A stretch of DNA of 64,000 nucleotides from Pseudomonas sp. F(2018) (GCF_005508865.1 NZ_SCOM01000001.1:558001-622000), one strand, 5' to 3'; shown: positions 26,176-34,745, numbered from the stretch's first letter. A program made the numbers and translations. The notes: generated by a model not told the origin, from the letters alone.

Positions 26176-27089
26176 GAGGCTGTGGCGGCGTTCAGCGCGG
26201 GGTTCTGTCGAAAACGCGCCACGCAGTAATCGACGAAGCTGCGCACCTTGGCCGATGGCCGCGAGCCGAGAGAGACCACATGAATCGGCAGCGGTGGCGT
26301 GCCGAAGTCTTCCAGCACCAGTTCCAGTTCACCCTTGCCCAGGGCTTCGGCCACCTGATACGAGAGCACGCGGGTGAAGCCGCCGCCCAGGCTTGCCGCA
26401 CGGATCGCCGCCTGGTTGGAGCTGACGGTCAGGCGTGGTTTCAGGGGCAGGGTCATCGGGCCGCTGGGGCCCATCAGTTGCCACGGGGTCATTGCGGCGC
26501 TGGCGGAGGTCATGATGATCTGCGCCGTCAGCAGGTCGTCCGGGGTCTGCGGCCTGGACACCTGGTCCAGGTAGCGGGGCGATGCGCAGATCACCGAGCG
26601 CACTTCGCCCACCTTCAGCGCGTGGTAGTCGCCCTCCGGCAGGCGACCGATGCGGATGGCCACGTCCACGCCTTCCTCGGCCATGTTGACCGGGCGATCC
26701 ACCAGCAGCGCGTTGATGTTCAGCTCCGCGTGCTCGGCGAGGAAGCTGCTGATCAGCGGGATCACATGCAGCTCGCCGAACATCACCGGCGCGGTGACCG
26801 TCAGGGTGCCGCGCACCCGCACGCTGGCGCCCGCGGCGAGTTCTTCGGCCTCTTCCAGTTCGAGCAGGATGCGCCGGCAGTCCTCCACATAGCGCCGGCC
26901 GGCTTCGGTCAGGCGCAGGCTGCGGGTGCTGCGTGCCAGCAGCAGGGTGCCGAGGCGGTTCTCCAGCGCGGCAATCGCCCGGGTCACGCTCGGTGGCGAC
27001 ATGCCCAGCAGCTTGGCGCCACCGGCAAAGCTCTGCGCTTCCGTGACGGCCAGCAGCACTTTCATTTCCTGAAACCTGTCCACGCTCAC
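26172..27089 (-). CDS. LysR-family regulator (second of a tandem pair)
   Basis: 305 residues, HTH SVDRFQEMKVLLAVTEAQSFAGGAKLLGMSPPSVTRAIAALENRLG, effector domain from about 90. It shares the layout and several stretches with the LysR encoded just downstream (VDRFxEMxVxLAVxEAxS; GVDVAxxxGxLP), so the pair looks like an old duplication. It is divergent from the MscS gene (284 bases between starts; nothing recognised in that gap). Confidence 0.92.
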   Translation of the reverse strand: MSVDRFQEMKVLLAVTEAQSFAGGAKLLGMSPPSVTRAIAALENRLGTLLLARSTRSLRLTEAGRRYVEDCRRILLELEEAEELAAGASVRVRGTLTVTAPVMFGELHVIPLISSFLAEHAELNINALLVDRPVNMAEEGVDVAIRIGRLPEGDYHALKVGEVRSVICASPRYLDQVSRPQTPDDLLTAQIIMTSASAAMTPWQLMGPSGPMTLPLKPRLTVSSNQAAIRAASLGGGFTRVLSYQVAEALGKGELELVLEDFGTPPLPIHVVSLGSRPSAKVRSFVDYCVARFRQNPALNAATAS

Positions 27090-27373
27090 CGCCAGTTTGC
27101 CGAGTGGATGGGGCCGCCATCGGTGCGGCGCCTGACACTAGCCTAATGGTCCGGGCAGATGGCTGTCAGCTGTATGCCGGTGGGCGTGGCGGCGCTGCGC
27201 AGCGCTTGGCGTGCAGCAGCCCCCAGGTCGACCGGCGAGCCCGCTCTTGGATGGCCGCTTCAGCCGCGGTTGGCGTCGAGAGCCGGCCGAAGATGTGGTC
27301 GCAGTCCCATTCATCTTTGCCGGCAATCCAGTCATGCTTGGTGCCTGTTCCTTTTTCTGCCGTGGAACCCGCC

Positions 27374-28801
27374 ATGCTTGCACTGATCGCCCAACACCCA
27401 CTCACCATCGGCGTCGGCCTGCTGCTCGCCGACCTCGCGTGCTGGCGCCTGTTGCCGGCCGAGGCCAAGGTCTTGCGAGTGCTGCTGCGCCTGGGGATCT
27501 TCATCGCCTACAGCCTGGCCATCGTCAGCGCCGGGATGAGCCCGCTGCAGCCGCCGCCGTGGAGCGAGCCGGCGCTGAGCATGCTCGGCTCCGCATTGGG
27601 TATCGCCTGGTGGCTGCTCTTTGCGCGCACCCTGACCGTGGTGCTCGGCGTGCTGCTGATGCCGCGCAGCGGCCACACCGGGCGCCTGCTGCAGGACGTG
27701 CTGGGGGCGGTGATCTTTCTCGCGGCCATAGTCGCGTCGGCGGCCTACATCATGCAGCTGCCGGTCAAGGGCCTGCTGGCAACCTCCGGCGTGGTCGCCA
27801 TCGTCATCGGCCTGGCCCTGCAGAACACCCTGGGCGACGTGTTCTCCGGCATCGTGCTGAACACCACCAAACCCTATCGCCTGGATGACTGGGTCTCGAT
27901 CGACGGCATCGAAGGCAAGGTGATCGAGATCGACTGGCGCGCCACTCACCTGCGCACCAGCCAGGGCAGCACCGTGGTGATCCCCAACTCGGTGGCCGCC
28001 AAGACCAAGGTTCTCAACCTCAATCGCTCCACCGATATCGAGAACGTCAAACTGAGCATCAGCGTGCCGGTGCAGGTGCGACCAATCCTGGTGCTCGATG
28101 CCCTCAACCGCGCCCTGCAGGGCGTCAGCGCGCTGCTGCAGAAGCCCAGGGCGAAGGTGTCGGTCAAGAGCTCCGACCTGAGCATGGTTGAGTACGAAAT
28201 GAGTGCCTTCGTGGCCGCCGGCAGCAGCTCGAGCGAGGTGCGCAATCAGCTGTTCGACCTCGCTCACCGGCATCTGCAGGCCGCTGGCATTCTGCGTGGC
28301 ACCGAGCATGACGATGTGCCGCGCAGCCGCCAGCGCGCGCTGCTCGACGACGTGAAGATCTTCCGCACGCTGGATGCCGAGGACAAGGATCGCCTGGCCG
28401 AACTGCTAGTGCCGCAGACCTTCAGCAAGGGCCAGGTGGTGCTGGAAGTCGGCGAAGTCAGCGAGCAGCTGCTGCTGATCGGCACCGGGGTCATATCGGC
28501 AGCCGTGCCCAAGGGCAGCGAAGTGATCGAGGCCGGACGCATGGGCCCCGGCGAGGTCATGGGTGAACAGGGCGTCACCTTCGGCACGCCGTCCGAGGCG
28601 CGTTTCACCGCGCTCAGTTCGGGGGTGCTCTACCGTCTCGACAAGGAAGCGCTGGAGGCCTGCCTGGAGCAGCGCAGCGAGGTCGGCAGCGCGCTGGCCA
28701 AGTTGCAGAGCTTCCGTCAGCAGGCCAGTGCCTCGCTGCTGGAACAGAAGCCGGTGACGATCAAGAAGGGCAAATTCCTCAGCTGGCTGCAGCGCTCTTG
28801 A
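27374..28801 (+). CDS. MscS-type mechanosensitive channel fused to a cyclic-nucleotide-binding domain
   Basis: 475 residues. Four hydrophobic helices lie in about 1-150. The MscS pore and beta domain follow (about 140-225; LLATSGVVAIVIGLALQNTLGDVFSGIVLNTTKPYRLDDWVSI), then an alpha/beta vestibule to about 320. A C-terminal cNMP-binding barrel spans about 330-450 (DVKIFRTLDAEDKDRLAELLVPQTFSKGQVVLEVGE; GPGEVMGEQGVTFGTPSEARFTA). The phosphate-binding cassette looks degenerate: the usual GE..L...PR.A reads GEQGVTFGTPSEARFT. A ligand-gated MscS homologue. The ATG at 27374 is chosen because upstream codons encode no transmembrane or family sequence. Confidence 0.88.
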   Translation: MLALIAQHPLTIGVGLLLADLACWRLLPAEAKVLRVLLRLGIFIAYSLAIVSAGMSPLQPPPWSEPALSMLGSALGIAWWLLFARTLTVVLGVLLMPRSGHTGRLLQDVLGAVIFLAAIVASAAYIMQLPVKGLLATSGVVAIVIGLALQNTLGDVFSGIVLNTTKPYRLDDWVSIDGIEGKVIEIDWRATHLRTSQGSTVVIPNSVAAKTKVLNLNRSTDIENVKLSISVPVQVRPILVLDALNRALQGVSALLQKPRAKVSVKSSDLSMVEYEMSAFVAAGSSSSEVRNQLFDLAHRHLQAAGILRGTEHDDVPRSRQRALLDDVKIFRTLDAEDKDRLAELLVPQTFSKGQVVLEVGEVSEQLLLIGTGVISAAVPKGSEVIEAGRMGPGEVMGEQGVTFGTPSEARFTALSSGVLYRLDKEALEACLEQRSEVGSALAKLQSFRQQASASLLEQKPVTIKKGKFLSWLQRS

Positions 28802-28848
28802 TGCCGTCGAATCGCCGCACCATCACCTCTCGCTCCATCGGCAGCGTT

Positions 28849-28875
28849 GGCAAGCAGCCCTTTGCGCTGCTTGCC
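28849..28875. terminator. Perfect stem-loop between convergent mscS-like and proQ-like genes
   Basis: GGCAAGCAGC (28849-28858), 7-base loop, GCTGCTTGCC (28866-28875). It is placed between the stops of two convergent genes, but without a T-run on either side. It is probably a bidirectional terminator or an RNA-end stabiliser. Confidence 0.5.
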
Positions 28876-28920
28876 AGTGACGGGGTTTGATCGGGCGACT
28901 CGATATCGAGCGCGAGCGCT

Positions 28921-29430
28921 TTACTCCGCAGCCTGTTCCGCTGCGGTGTCGGCAGCGGGAGCCTGGGTAGGCTCCTTCGGCTTCGACTGATTACGCCGTG
29001 CCTGCATGCGCTGCCGCTTGGCCTGTTGCTTCGCATGCTGCGCCTGAGTCGCCGTCACCGTGCCAACTGCCTGACCTTGCAGGTCCAGGCGCGGTGCGTT
29101 CTCCGTCATGCTGGTCCAGTAGCGGCTGCCGCGGCACCAGGTGGCGAGGCCCAGCTTGAGCTGTTCGGCGGTGATGCCGAGCAGCTCCAGGTGTTGCTCG
29201 GCATCCTTGAGGATGCCTTCCTTGAGCGGCACCTTGGGCGCCGGATTGACCGGGAAGGCCAGGGGGAAGTGCATCTGCAAGCGCCAGATCGCTTCCACCG
29301 CAGGGTCCTGCTCGCGAGGCTTGGTTGGCTGGGAGGGCTTCCGCCTGCGCGGTTTAGCGCTCTCGGTTTTCACCTGCTCTTTTTCGGCCCGCAGGCGGTC
29401 ACGTAGCTCAGCTAGTTGCTCAAAACCCAT
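28921..29430 (-). CDS. ProQ/FinO-family RNA chaperone
   Basis: 169 residues. The central FinO/ProQ domain (about 40-115) shows DPAVEAIWRLQMHFPLAFPVNPAPKVPLKEGILKDAEQHLELLGITAEQLKLGLATWCRGSRYWTSM. It is flanked by a basic N-terminal linker and a Lys/Arg/Gln-rich helix plus Ala/Glu tail. The family binds structured sRNAs and mRNA 3' ends. The normal C-terminal Tudor-like domain of E. coli ProQ is absent, so this is a minimal form. Isolated gene. Confidence 0.88.
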   Translation of the reverse strand: MGFEQLAELRDRLRAEKEQVKTESAKPRRRKPSQPTKPREQDPAVEAIWRLQMHFPLAFPVNPAPKVPLKEGILKDAEQHLELLGITAEQLKLGLATWCRGSRYWTSMTENAPRLDLQGQAVGTVTATQAQHAKQQAKRQRMQARRNQSKPKEPTQAPAADTAAEQAAE

Positions 29431-29536
29431 CGTTCAATTCACGGCTCATGGTTGGTTCGAGACGCAAGGTTATCCCATGCCGTCGTTTGAAGCAGGCTAA
29501 TCAGTCGGCGACTCGACCAGTGACGTGATCGCGGCA

Positions 29537-30457
29537 TCAATTTCGCACTGTCGTCGGTGCATGCTCGGCCAGCAGTTCCACTACCCAGTCGATGAACACT
29601 CGCAGCTTGGCGCTGACATGGCGGTTCGGCGGGAAGGCCAGATACATGGGCATCGGGGCCATGTGCCAATCCTCGAACAACGGCAGCAGCTCGCCACTGG
29701 CCAGGTGCGGCTTGGCCATGTAGTGCGGCAACCAGAGCATGCCCAGGCCGGCGAGACCGGCGGCGAGATAGGCATTGCCGTCGTCGACCGTCAGCAGCGC
29801 GCGCCCCTGGGCCTCGATGCGTTCCTCGCCGCGCTGCATCGCAATGGGCAGGGCCTTGCCCGTGCGAAACCAGAGGTAGCCGACGGTGGTGTGGCGACCC
29901 TCTTCCAGCTCGCGCGGGTGCGCTGGCCGGCCGGCGCGCTGCAGGTAGCTTGGCGCCGCATAGACACCGAGTTGCAGGTCGCCCACATGCCGCGCCACCA
30001 GGGACTGGTCGGTGATCTCGCCGCCACGCACCACGCAGTCGACGTTCTCGCCGATGATGTCGACGATGCGATCGCTCACGCCCATGCTCAGCTGGATTTC
30101 CGGGTAGCGTGCGTAGAATCCGGGCAGGGCCGGTATCAGCAGCATGCGCGCCAGCGGGCTGGGCACGTCCACCCGCAGCCGCCCGCGTGGTGCCAGCGAG
30201 GCGCTGGACAGGCTGGTCTCGGCGTCGTCCAGATCGGCCAGCAGGCTGACGACGCGCTCGTAGTAGACCGCGCCATCGACGGTGACGTTGACCTTGCGTG
30301 TCGTGCGATTGAGCAGGCGTACGCGCAGCCTGGCCTCCAGCTGCTGGACCAGCTGGGTGACGCTGGTCTTGCTCATGTTCAGGGTGGCGGCCGCCTTGGT
30401 GAAACTGCCGGTTTCCACCACTCGGGCGAAGGCCTGCATCGCGTTGAAACGGTCCAT
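29537..30457 (-). CDS. LysR-family regulator
   Basis: 306 residues, HTH MDRFNAMQAFARVVETGSFTKAAATLNMSKTSVTQLVQQLEARL at 1-60 and a CrgA-type effector domain (RVDVPSPLARMLLIPALPGFYARYPEI). The start at 30457 begins directly with the HTH; the longer frame to 30505 would run over a palindrome in the promoter region. It is divergent from the RidA gene, which it probably regulates. Confidence 0.92.
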   Translation of the reverse strand: MDRFNAMQAFARVVETGSFTKAAATLNMSKTSVTQLVQQLEARLRVRLLNRTTRKVNVTVDGAVYYERVVSLLADLDDAETSLSSASLAPRGRLRVDVPSPLARMLLIPALPGFYARYPEIQLSMGVSDRIVDIIGENVDCVVRGGEITDQSLVARHVGDLQLGVYAAPSYLQRAGRPAHPRELEEGRHTTVGYLWFRTGKALPIAMQRGEERIEAQGRALLTVDDGNAYLAAGLAGLGMLWLPHYMAKPHLASGELLPLFEDWHMAPMPMYLAFPPNRHVSAKLRVFIDWVVELLAEHAPTTVRN

Positions 30458-30482
30458 TTCACGTCTCACTCGGGTCTGGATA

Positions 30483-30499
30483 GTTTGGATTCTACAAAC
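30483..30499. promoter_or_regulatory. Candidate LysR box in the LysR/RidA intergenic region
   Basis: GTTTG-GATTCTA-CAAAC (30483-30499) is a perfect 5-bp inverted repeat. It lies 26 bases upstream of the LysR start and about 100 upstream of the RidA start, which is the usual place for an autoregulatory LysR site. Confidence 0.45.
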
Positions 30500-30597
30500 A
30501 GTCATGACCAGAGTTGCTCGTTTATCCAGGCCGGCGGCCTTCCTACAGTGGCTCCATCGTCAACAGCGGGCCGCGATGGCCCCACTGGAGGTATGCC

Positions 30598-30993
30598 ATG
30601 AGCAGCAAACGTGATGTCGTTTTCCCACCTGACCGCCATGCCCTGTACGAGCTGCACCGCTACTCGCCGGCGATTCGCTCCAACGGTTTCCTGTTCGTCT
30701 CCGGCCAGGTGGGCAGCCGCAAGGATGGTTCGGCCGAGCCGGACCTCGCCGCGCAGGTGCGCCTGGCCTTTGCCAACCTCAATGCGATCCTGGCCGAGGC
30801 CGGCAGCAGCTTCGCTGATGTGGTCGATACGACCATCTTCATGGTCGATCCCGATGCGAAGTTCGAGACCATCTGGGAGGTGGCCGCCGAGTACTGGGGT
30901 GAAGCGCCTTACCCCACCGTCACCGCCATCGGCGTGACCTGGTTGTCCGGCTTCGACTTCGAGATCAAGGTGATCGCCAAGCTGCCGCAATAG
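30598..30993 (+). CDS. RidA-family protein
   Basis: 131 residues of the Rid/YjgF family, which hydrolyse reactive enamines and imines such as 2-aminoacrylate. Recognisable are YSPAIRSNGFLFVSGQVG at the start and the conserved late strand FEIKVIAKLPQ. The archetypal RidA arginine (in the G-x-x-R-x-A-V motif) is not visible; instead there is TAIGVTWLSGFDFE, so this is a divergent Rid subfamily, not archetypal RidA. The start at 30598 is preceded by GGAGG. Divergent LysR regulator. Confidence 0.88.
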   Translation: MSSKRDVVFPPDRHALYELHRYSPAIRSNGFLFVSGQVGSRKDGSAEPDLAAQVRLAFANLNAILAEAGSSFADVVDTTIFMVDPDAKFETIWEVAAEYWGEAPYPTVTAIGVTWLSGFDFEIKVIAKLPQ

Positions 30994-31026
30994 ATGCGGT
31001 GCCTGCGCAGCTTGAGCCCAACGCAA

Positions 31027-31054
31027 AAACCGGAGCCCATACGGGCTCCGGTTT
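31027..31054. terminator. Bidirectional Rho-independent terminator
   Basis: AAACCGGAGCCC (31027-31038), ATAC loop, GGGCTCCGGTTT (31043-31054), a perfect 12-bp stem. It has T-rich flanks on both strands and separates the convergent RidA and YcaC genes. Confidence 0.92.
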
Positions 31055-31069
31055 CTGTTTATGGGTGGC

Positions 31070-31702
31070 TTACTTGGCGGCGGTCAGGGCGCTGTAGCTG
31101 GTGATCAGGTTGCGGTAGTCCGGGATGTGGTCGGAGCAGATCTTGGCCAGGCCTTCCACGTCGTTGCGCCAGTCGCGGTGCAGCTCGCAGGCCACGGCGA
31201 ACCAGTTCATCAGCTGCGCGCCGGCCTGGGTCATGCGGCTCCAGGCGGAATCGCGAGTGATCTGGTTGAAGGTGCCGGAGGCATCGGTGACCACGAACAC
31301 CTCGAAGCCTTCCTCGATGGCCGACAGGGCCGGGAACGCCACGCACACCTCGGTGACCACACCGGCGATGATCAGCTGCTTCTTGCCGGTGGCCTTGATC
31401 GCCTTGACGAAGTCCTCGTTGTCCCAGGCGTTGATCTGGCCGGGGCGGGCGATATAGGGCGCGTCCGGGAACAGCTCTTTCAGCTCGGGAACCAGCGGGC
31501 CGTTGGGGCCGGTCTCGAAGCTGGTGGTGAGGATGGTCGGCAGGTTGAAGAATTTGGCGAGGTCGGCCAGGGCCAGGACGTTGTTCTTGAACTTGTCCGG
31601 CTCGATGTCGCGAACCAGGGACAGCAGGCCGGCTTGGTGGTCGACCAGCAGAACGACGGCGTTATCTTTGTCCAGACGGTTGTATTTGAAAGAAGTAGTC
31701 AT
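31070..31702 (-). CDS. YcaC-type cysteine hydrolase (isochorismatase superfamily)
   Basis: 210 residues of the isochorismatase-like fold. It shows the expected triad region: Asp in LLVDHQAGL (about 18-26), Lys near 90, and the nucleophile Cys in IAGVVTEVCVAFPAL (about 111-125). Closely resembles E. coli/P. aeruginosa YcaC, a homo-octameric hydrolase of unknown substrate. The start at 31702 is clean. It is divergent from a LysR gene and presumably controlled by it. Confidence 0.9.
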   Translation of the reverse strand: MTTSFKYNRLDKDNAVVLLVDHQAGLLSLVRDIEPDKFKNNVLALADLAKFFNLPTILTTSFETGPNGPLVPELKELFPDAPYIARPGQINAWDNEDFVKAIKATGKKQLIIAGVVTEVCVAFPALSAIEEGFEVFVVTDASGTFNQITRDSAWSRMTQAGAQLMNWFAVACELHRDWRNDVEGLAKICSDHIPDYRNLITSYSALTAAK

Positions 31703-31840
31703 GGTTGCGTTCCTCGCGTTTCAGTTGGGTGCCGAATGAGCCGGCGGGTGTGTTGGGGTGGTGCCGTGCAGTGCTGACTGCATGGAGGAAAGATTAAATT
31801 CAGACACATTGATGCGCTAGACTGCGAAAATTGCCTCTAG

Positions 31841-31858
31841 CGTTCTATTTGGAGAACG
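31841..31858. promoter_or_regulatory. Palindrome overlapping the LysR ribosome-binding site
   Basis: CGTTCT-ATTTGG-AGAACG (31841-31858) is a perfect 6-bp inverted repeat. It covers the GGAG ribosome-binding sequence and ends 3 bases before the LysR ATG at 31862. This position would suit autorepression or an mRNA hairpin. Confidence 0.45.
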
Positions 31859-31861
31859 ATC

Positions 31862-32764
31862 ATGGAAGACCTCAACAGCCTCTACTACTTCACCCAGGTC
31901 GTTGAGCACGGCGGCTTCGCCCCTGCCGGGCGCGCGCTGGACATGCCCAAGTCCAAGCTTAGCCGGCGCATCGCCCAGCTCGAGGAGCGCCTCGGCGTAC
32001 GCCTGCTGAACCGCACCAGCCGGCATCTGTCACTCACCGAGATCGGCCAGGAGTACTACCGGCGCTGCCTGGCGATGCGGGTGGAGGCGGAGGGCGCGGC
32101 CGAGGTGGTCGAGCGCAACCGCGCCGAGCCGCGCGGCCTGGTACGCCTGGCTTGCCCCACCACGCTGCTGAACTCCTGGGTCGGGCCGATGCTCAGCCGC
32201 TACATGCTCAGGTACCCGCTGGTTGAGCTGTATATCGAGAGCACCAACCGCCGGGTCGACCTGCTCCACGAGGGCTTCGACATCGCCCTGCGGGTACGCT
32301 TCCCGCCGCTGGAGAACACCGACATGGTGATGAAGGTGCTGGGCGCCAGTACCCAGTGCCTGGTGGGCCACCCGGACCATCTGACCAGCCTGCCGGCGGG
32401 CTTCCAGCCCGAGGACCTGGGCCGGCTGCCGAGCCTGCACTGGGGCGGCACGCAGCGCGACTACCAGTGGGAACTACTGCAGGACGAGGCCAGGCTGGTG
32501 ATCCCGCACCGGCCGCGCATGGTCACCGACGACCTGCTCGCCCTGCGCAACGCCGCGCTGGCCGGGGTGGGCATAGCCCACCTGCCACGGGTATCGGTAC
32601 GCGAGGAACTGGCGGACGGCCGGCTGGTGGAGATGCTGCCGGGCTGGACTCCCCGCTGCGGCATCGTCCACGCCATCTTCCCTTCACGCCGCGGCCTGCT
32701 GCCGTCGGTGCGCACGCTCATCGACTTTCTTGCCGAGGAGTTCAGTCAGAGCGATATGGCTTGA
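31862..32764 (+). CDS. LysR-family regulator
   Basis: 300 residues: HTH MEDLNSLYYFTQVVEHGGFAPAGRALDMPKSKLSRRIAQLEERLG and a CrgA-like effector domain. This LysR subtype is commonly found divergent from ycaC-like or pirin-type genes. Here it is divergent from ycaC (159 bases), its likely target. About 160 bases separate its stop from the next, convergent gene, with nothing recognised there. Confidence 0.92.
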   Translation: MEDLNSLYYFTQVVEHGGFAPAGRALDMPKSKLSRRIAQLEERLGVRLLNRTSRHLSLTEIGQEYYRRCLAMRVEAEGAAEVVERNRAEPRGLVRLACPTTLLNSWVGPMLSRYMLRYPLVELYIESTNRRVDLLHEGFDIALRVRFPPLENTDMVMKVLGASTQCLVGHPDHLTSLPAGFQPEDLGRLPSLHWGGTQRDYQWELLQDEARLVIPHRPRMVTDDLLALRNAALAGVGIAHLPRVSVREELADGRLVEMLPGWTPRCGIVHAIFPSRRGLLPSVRTLIDFLAEEFSQSDMA

Positions 32765-32923
32765 TTGGCTGGAATGGAAAGCGGCAATGAATGCGCTCTT
32801 CTGGCCGAAATCGGGAATCGGCTCGTTATGTGGCCCCGCTCATTGCTGTAGGTTGCCGCCAACCCGCTCTCGGCCAATTGCAGCCCTTCGCGACAGGGTG
32901 CAATCGACCGATAGCGGGTCAGA

Positions 32924-33250
32924 TCAGCCTCCGAACGAAGGGTCACCTGTAGCAAAAGCAAAGGCCGCTCCCTCAATGTGATAGACCTGCGGTTCTTCAG
33001 AGAAGTAAGTCTGCAGGCCCAGCATGAACATCCGATGGTCTTCACTCGCTTCGAAGCCCGGAGTGTGATCCTCGAGTGATTGCCAGCGTACGATCAGATT
33101 GAATCGGTGCGGCGTTTCGATCCCCTGGGCCAGCATGTGCCCGCAGTAACCTTTGGCGCGGCAGAGCAAAGGTGCAACCTGGGCAAACGCATTCCTGAAG
33201 TTTTCGATCTGATCTTTGTAAACGGGCAGTACAGCGATCTCATAAATCAT
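32924..33250 (-). CDS. ABM-domain putative quinol monooxygenase
   Basis: 108 residues (MIYEIAVLPVYKDQIENFRNAFAQVAPLLCRAKGYCGHML... HRFNLIVRWQSLEDHTPGFEASEDHRMF). A dimeric ABM barrel with the conserved W-x-S/E-x-x-x-H segment. The start at 33250 is preceded by AGGAAA; the longer frame to 33385 is rejected because it overlaps the next gene's coding sequence. It is immediately downstream of a quinone-oxidoreductase-like gene and so may act with it on quinones. Codon use here is less GC-rich than in the flanking genes. Confidence 0.8.
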   Translation of the reverse strand: MIYEIAVLPVYKDQIENFRNAFAQVAPLLCRAKGYCGHMLAQGIETPHRFNLIVRWQSLEDHTPGFEASEDHRMFMLGLQTYFSEEPQVYHIEGAAFAFATGDPSFGG

Positions 33251-33284
33251 GGGATTTTTTCCTGAGGTGAGTTCAGCTTTGAGG

Positions 33285-34247
33285 CTAGGGCGCGACTGTG
33301 ATCGCGACCTTTCCTTGGATACCGTTGTTGGAGCTCTCCAGCCGCGCATGGGCGAGCGCAAGGTCGGCAAGCGAATAGACGGCACCCACGTGCGGACGCA
33401 GCTGACCGCGTTCTACCAATGTGCTCAGTTCATCCAGCTTGCCGCGGTTTTGCCTGGTGAAAACGAAGTGATAACTAGCGTTCTTACCCCATGCCTGAAT
33501 GAGGTTCTGTGGCTGGGCGATATCCACAATTGAGACAACTCGGCCGAGTTGAGCGAGGACGTCGGGGCTTCGGGACAATGTGTTTCCGCCAATCGTGTCA
33601 AACACCACATCGACTCCGCGGCCATCCGTTTCCCGATTGATAGCGTCGACGTAATCCTGCTTTTCGTAGTCGATGACTACATCGGCACCCATGCTTCGTG
33701 CGAACTCAACGTTCGCTTCGCGCACGGTCGTGAAGACACGCGCGCCAATGGCCTTTGCCAACTGGATCGCTACATGGCCGACGCCTCCGGCACCACCGTG
33801 GATCAGGATGCTTTCGCCAACTTTTAGCGCCGCTCGCACGGTCAGTGCTTCCCACGCCGTTCCGCCGACCAGACTCAGGCTTGCCGCCTCGAGATGACTC
33901 AGCGAGGCAGGTTTCTTCCCGACTATGCCTTGGTCAGCAACGTGGTACTCGGCATAACTTCCCGGGCCATCGAATATCTGCGGGGTGTACCAGACTTCGT
34001 CACCGGGGGCGAAAGCCGTCACACCCGGCCCGACTTCTTCGACAACGCCGGAAACGTCGTGACCGGTGATCGCCGGAAGAGGGACTAGGCCGGAGTAGTC
34101 ACCGCGGCGGACCTGATAATCCAAAGGGTTGATGGAGCTGGCGTGCACGCGGACCAGGACTTGGCCCGTGCCTGGCACTGGCTTGGCCACATCATGCAGT
34201 TCGAACACCTCCGGGCCACCGAAGGATTTGAGCATCATCGCTTTCAT
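33285..34247 (-). CDS. NADP-dependent zinc-less alcohol dehydrogenase / quinone oxidoreductase
   Basis: 320 residues of the MDR superfamily: groES-like N-terminal half ([36 protein letters not shown]), nucleotide motif [19 protein letters not shown] (about 147-165), no catalytic zinc cysteines. It therefore resembles NADPH:quinone oxidoreductases and reductases of activated alkenes. It is preceded by two ArsR-type palindromes and an ArsR gene on the same strand. It likely forms an operon with the monooxygenase 34 bases downstream. Confidence 0.9.
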   Translation of the reverse strand: MKAMMLKSFGGPEVFELHDVAKPVPGTGQVLVRVHASSINPLDYQVRRGDYSGLVPLPAITGHDVSGVVEEVGPGVTAFAPGDEVWYTPQIFDGPGSYAEYHVADQGIVGKKPASLSHLEAASLSLVGGTAWEALTVRAALKVGESILIHGGAGGVGHVAIQLAKAIGARVFTTVREANVEFARSMGADVVIDYEKQDYVDAINRETDGRGVDVVFDTIGGNTLSRSPDVLAQLGRVVSIVDIAQPQNLIQAWGKNASYHFVFTRQNRGKLDELSTLVERGQLRPHVGAVYSLADLALAHARLESSNNGIQGKVAITVAP

Positions 34248-34274
34248 TGCAGAACCTCGTTTCTATAAAAAGGG

Positions 34275-34294
34275 ATATTGGGAATTATCGATAT
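34275..34294 (-). promoter_or_regulatory. ArsR-type operator, site 1
   Basis: ATATTG-N8-CGATAT, 28 bases upstream of the oxidoreductase start codon. It differs from the other two sites by one base in one arm. It lies in a ~27-base segment that is repeated, with changes, 80 bases further upstream. Confidence 0.65.
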
Positions 34295-34354
34295 ATGTAA
34301 GCAAAGAATCCGGACGTTCTAGATCATCATGACTCCTCATTTCTACTAATAGGG

Positions 34355-34374
34355 ATATCGGGAATAGACGATAT
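34355..34374 (-). promoter_or_regulatory. ArsR-type operator, site 2
   Basis: A perfect ATATCG-N8-CGATAT inverted repeat, 80 bases from site 1 and just after the ArsR stop codon. The N8 spacer (GGAATAGA) shares its first five bases with site 1 (GGAATTAT). Confidence 0.65.
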
Positions 34375-34388
34375 CTGGTGGCAAAAAA

Positions 34389-34691
34389 TTACAGCTCTGC
34401 ACCTATCATCTCGGCAAGGGCACTGATGGCGGCTTCGTTGCGCTTGTAGTAGGTCCACTGGCCGATGCGCCTGACTTCGACCAACCCGGCGCGTTGCAGC
34501 GTCGCGAGATAATCAGACACCGTCGACTGCGACAGTCCTACGCCTTCCTGAATACTGCTGACGCAAACGCCGACCGTGAGTACGTCACCCTCATCCTGCG
34601 GAGGGAAGCTTTTCACCGGATCCTTCAAACCCTTCAAGATCTCGAGTCGGGTCCGGTTCGATAGCGCTTTGAAAACTTCGAGTAGTTCCAT
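34389..34691 (-). CDS. ArsR-family winged-helix repressor
   Basis: 100 residues: MELLEVFKALSNRTRLEILKGLKDP, then the recognition helix region LSQSTVSDYLATLQRAGLVEVRRIGQWTYYKRN. The metal-binding ELCVCDL motif of arsenic/cadmium sensors is missing. A single cysteine (GVCVSSIQ) sits at the equivalent place, so the protein may be a thiol-based redox or electrophile sensor. Three matching palindromes flank it, one 10 bases upstream of its own start, so it is probably autoregulatory and controls the oxidoreductase gene downstream. Confidence 0.9.
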   Translation of the reverse strand: MELLEVFKALSNRTRLEILKGLKDPVKSFPPQDEGDVLTVGVCVSSIQEGVGLSQSTVSDYLATLQRAGLVEVRRIGQWTYYKRNEAAISALAEMIGAEL

Positions 34692-34700
34692 GGCTTCACG

Positions 34701-34720
34701 ATATCGAAATTTACCGATAT
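34701..34720 (-). promoter_or_regulatory. ArsR-type operator, site 3
   Basis: A perfect ATATCG-N8-CGATAT inverted repeat ending 10 bases before the ArsR start codon. It is in the right place to block transcription or initiation of the repressor gene itself. Confidence 0.65.
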
Positions 34721-34745
34721 GTCAATGCGTGATCGAGTAGCGGTA

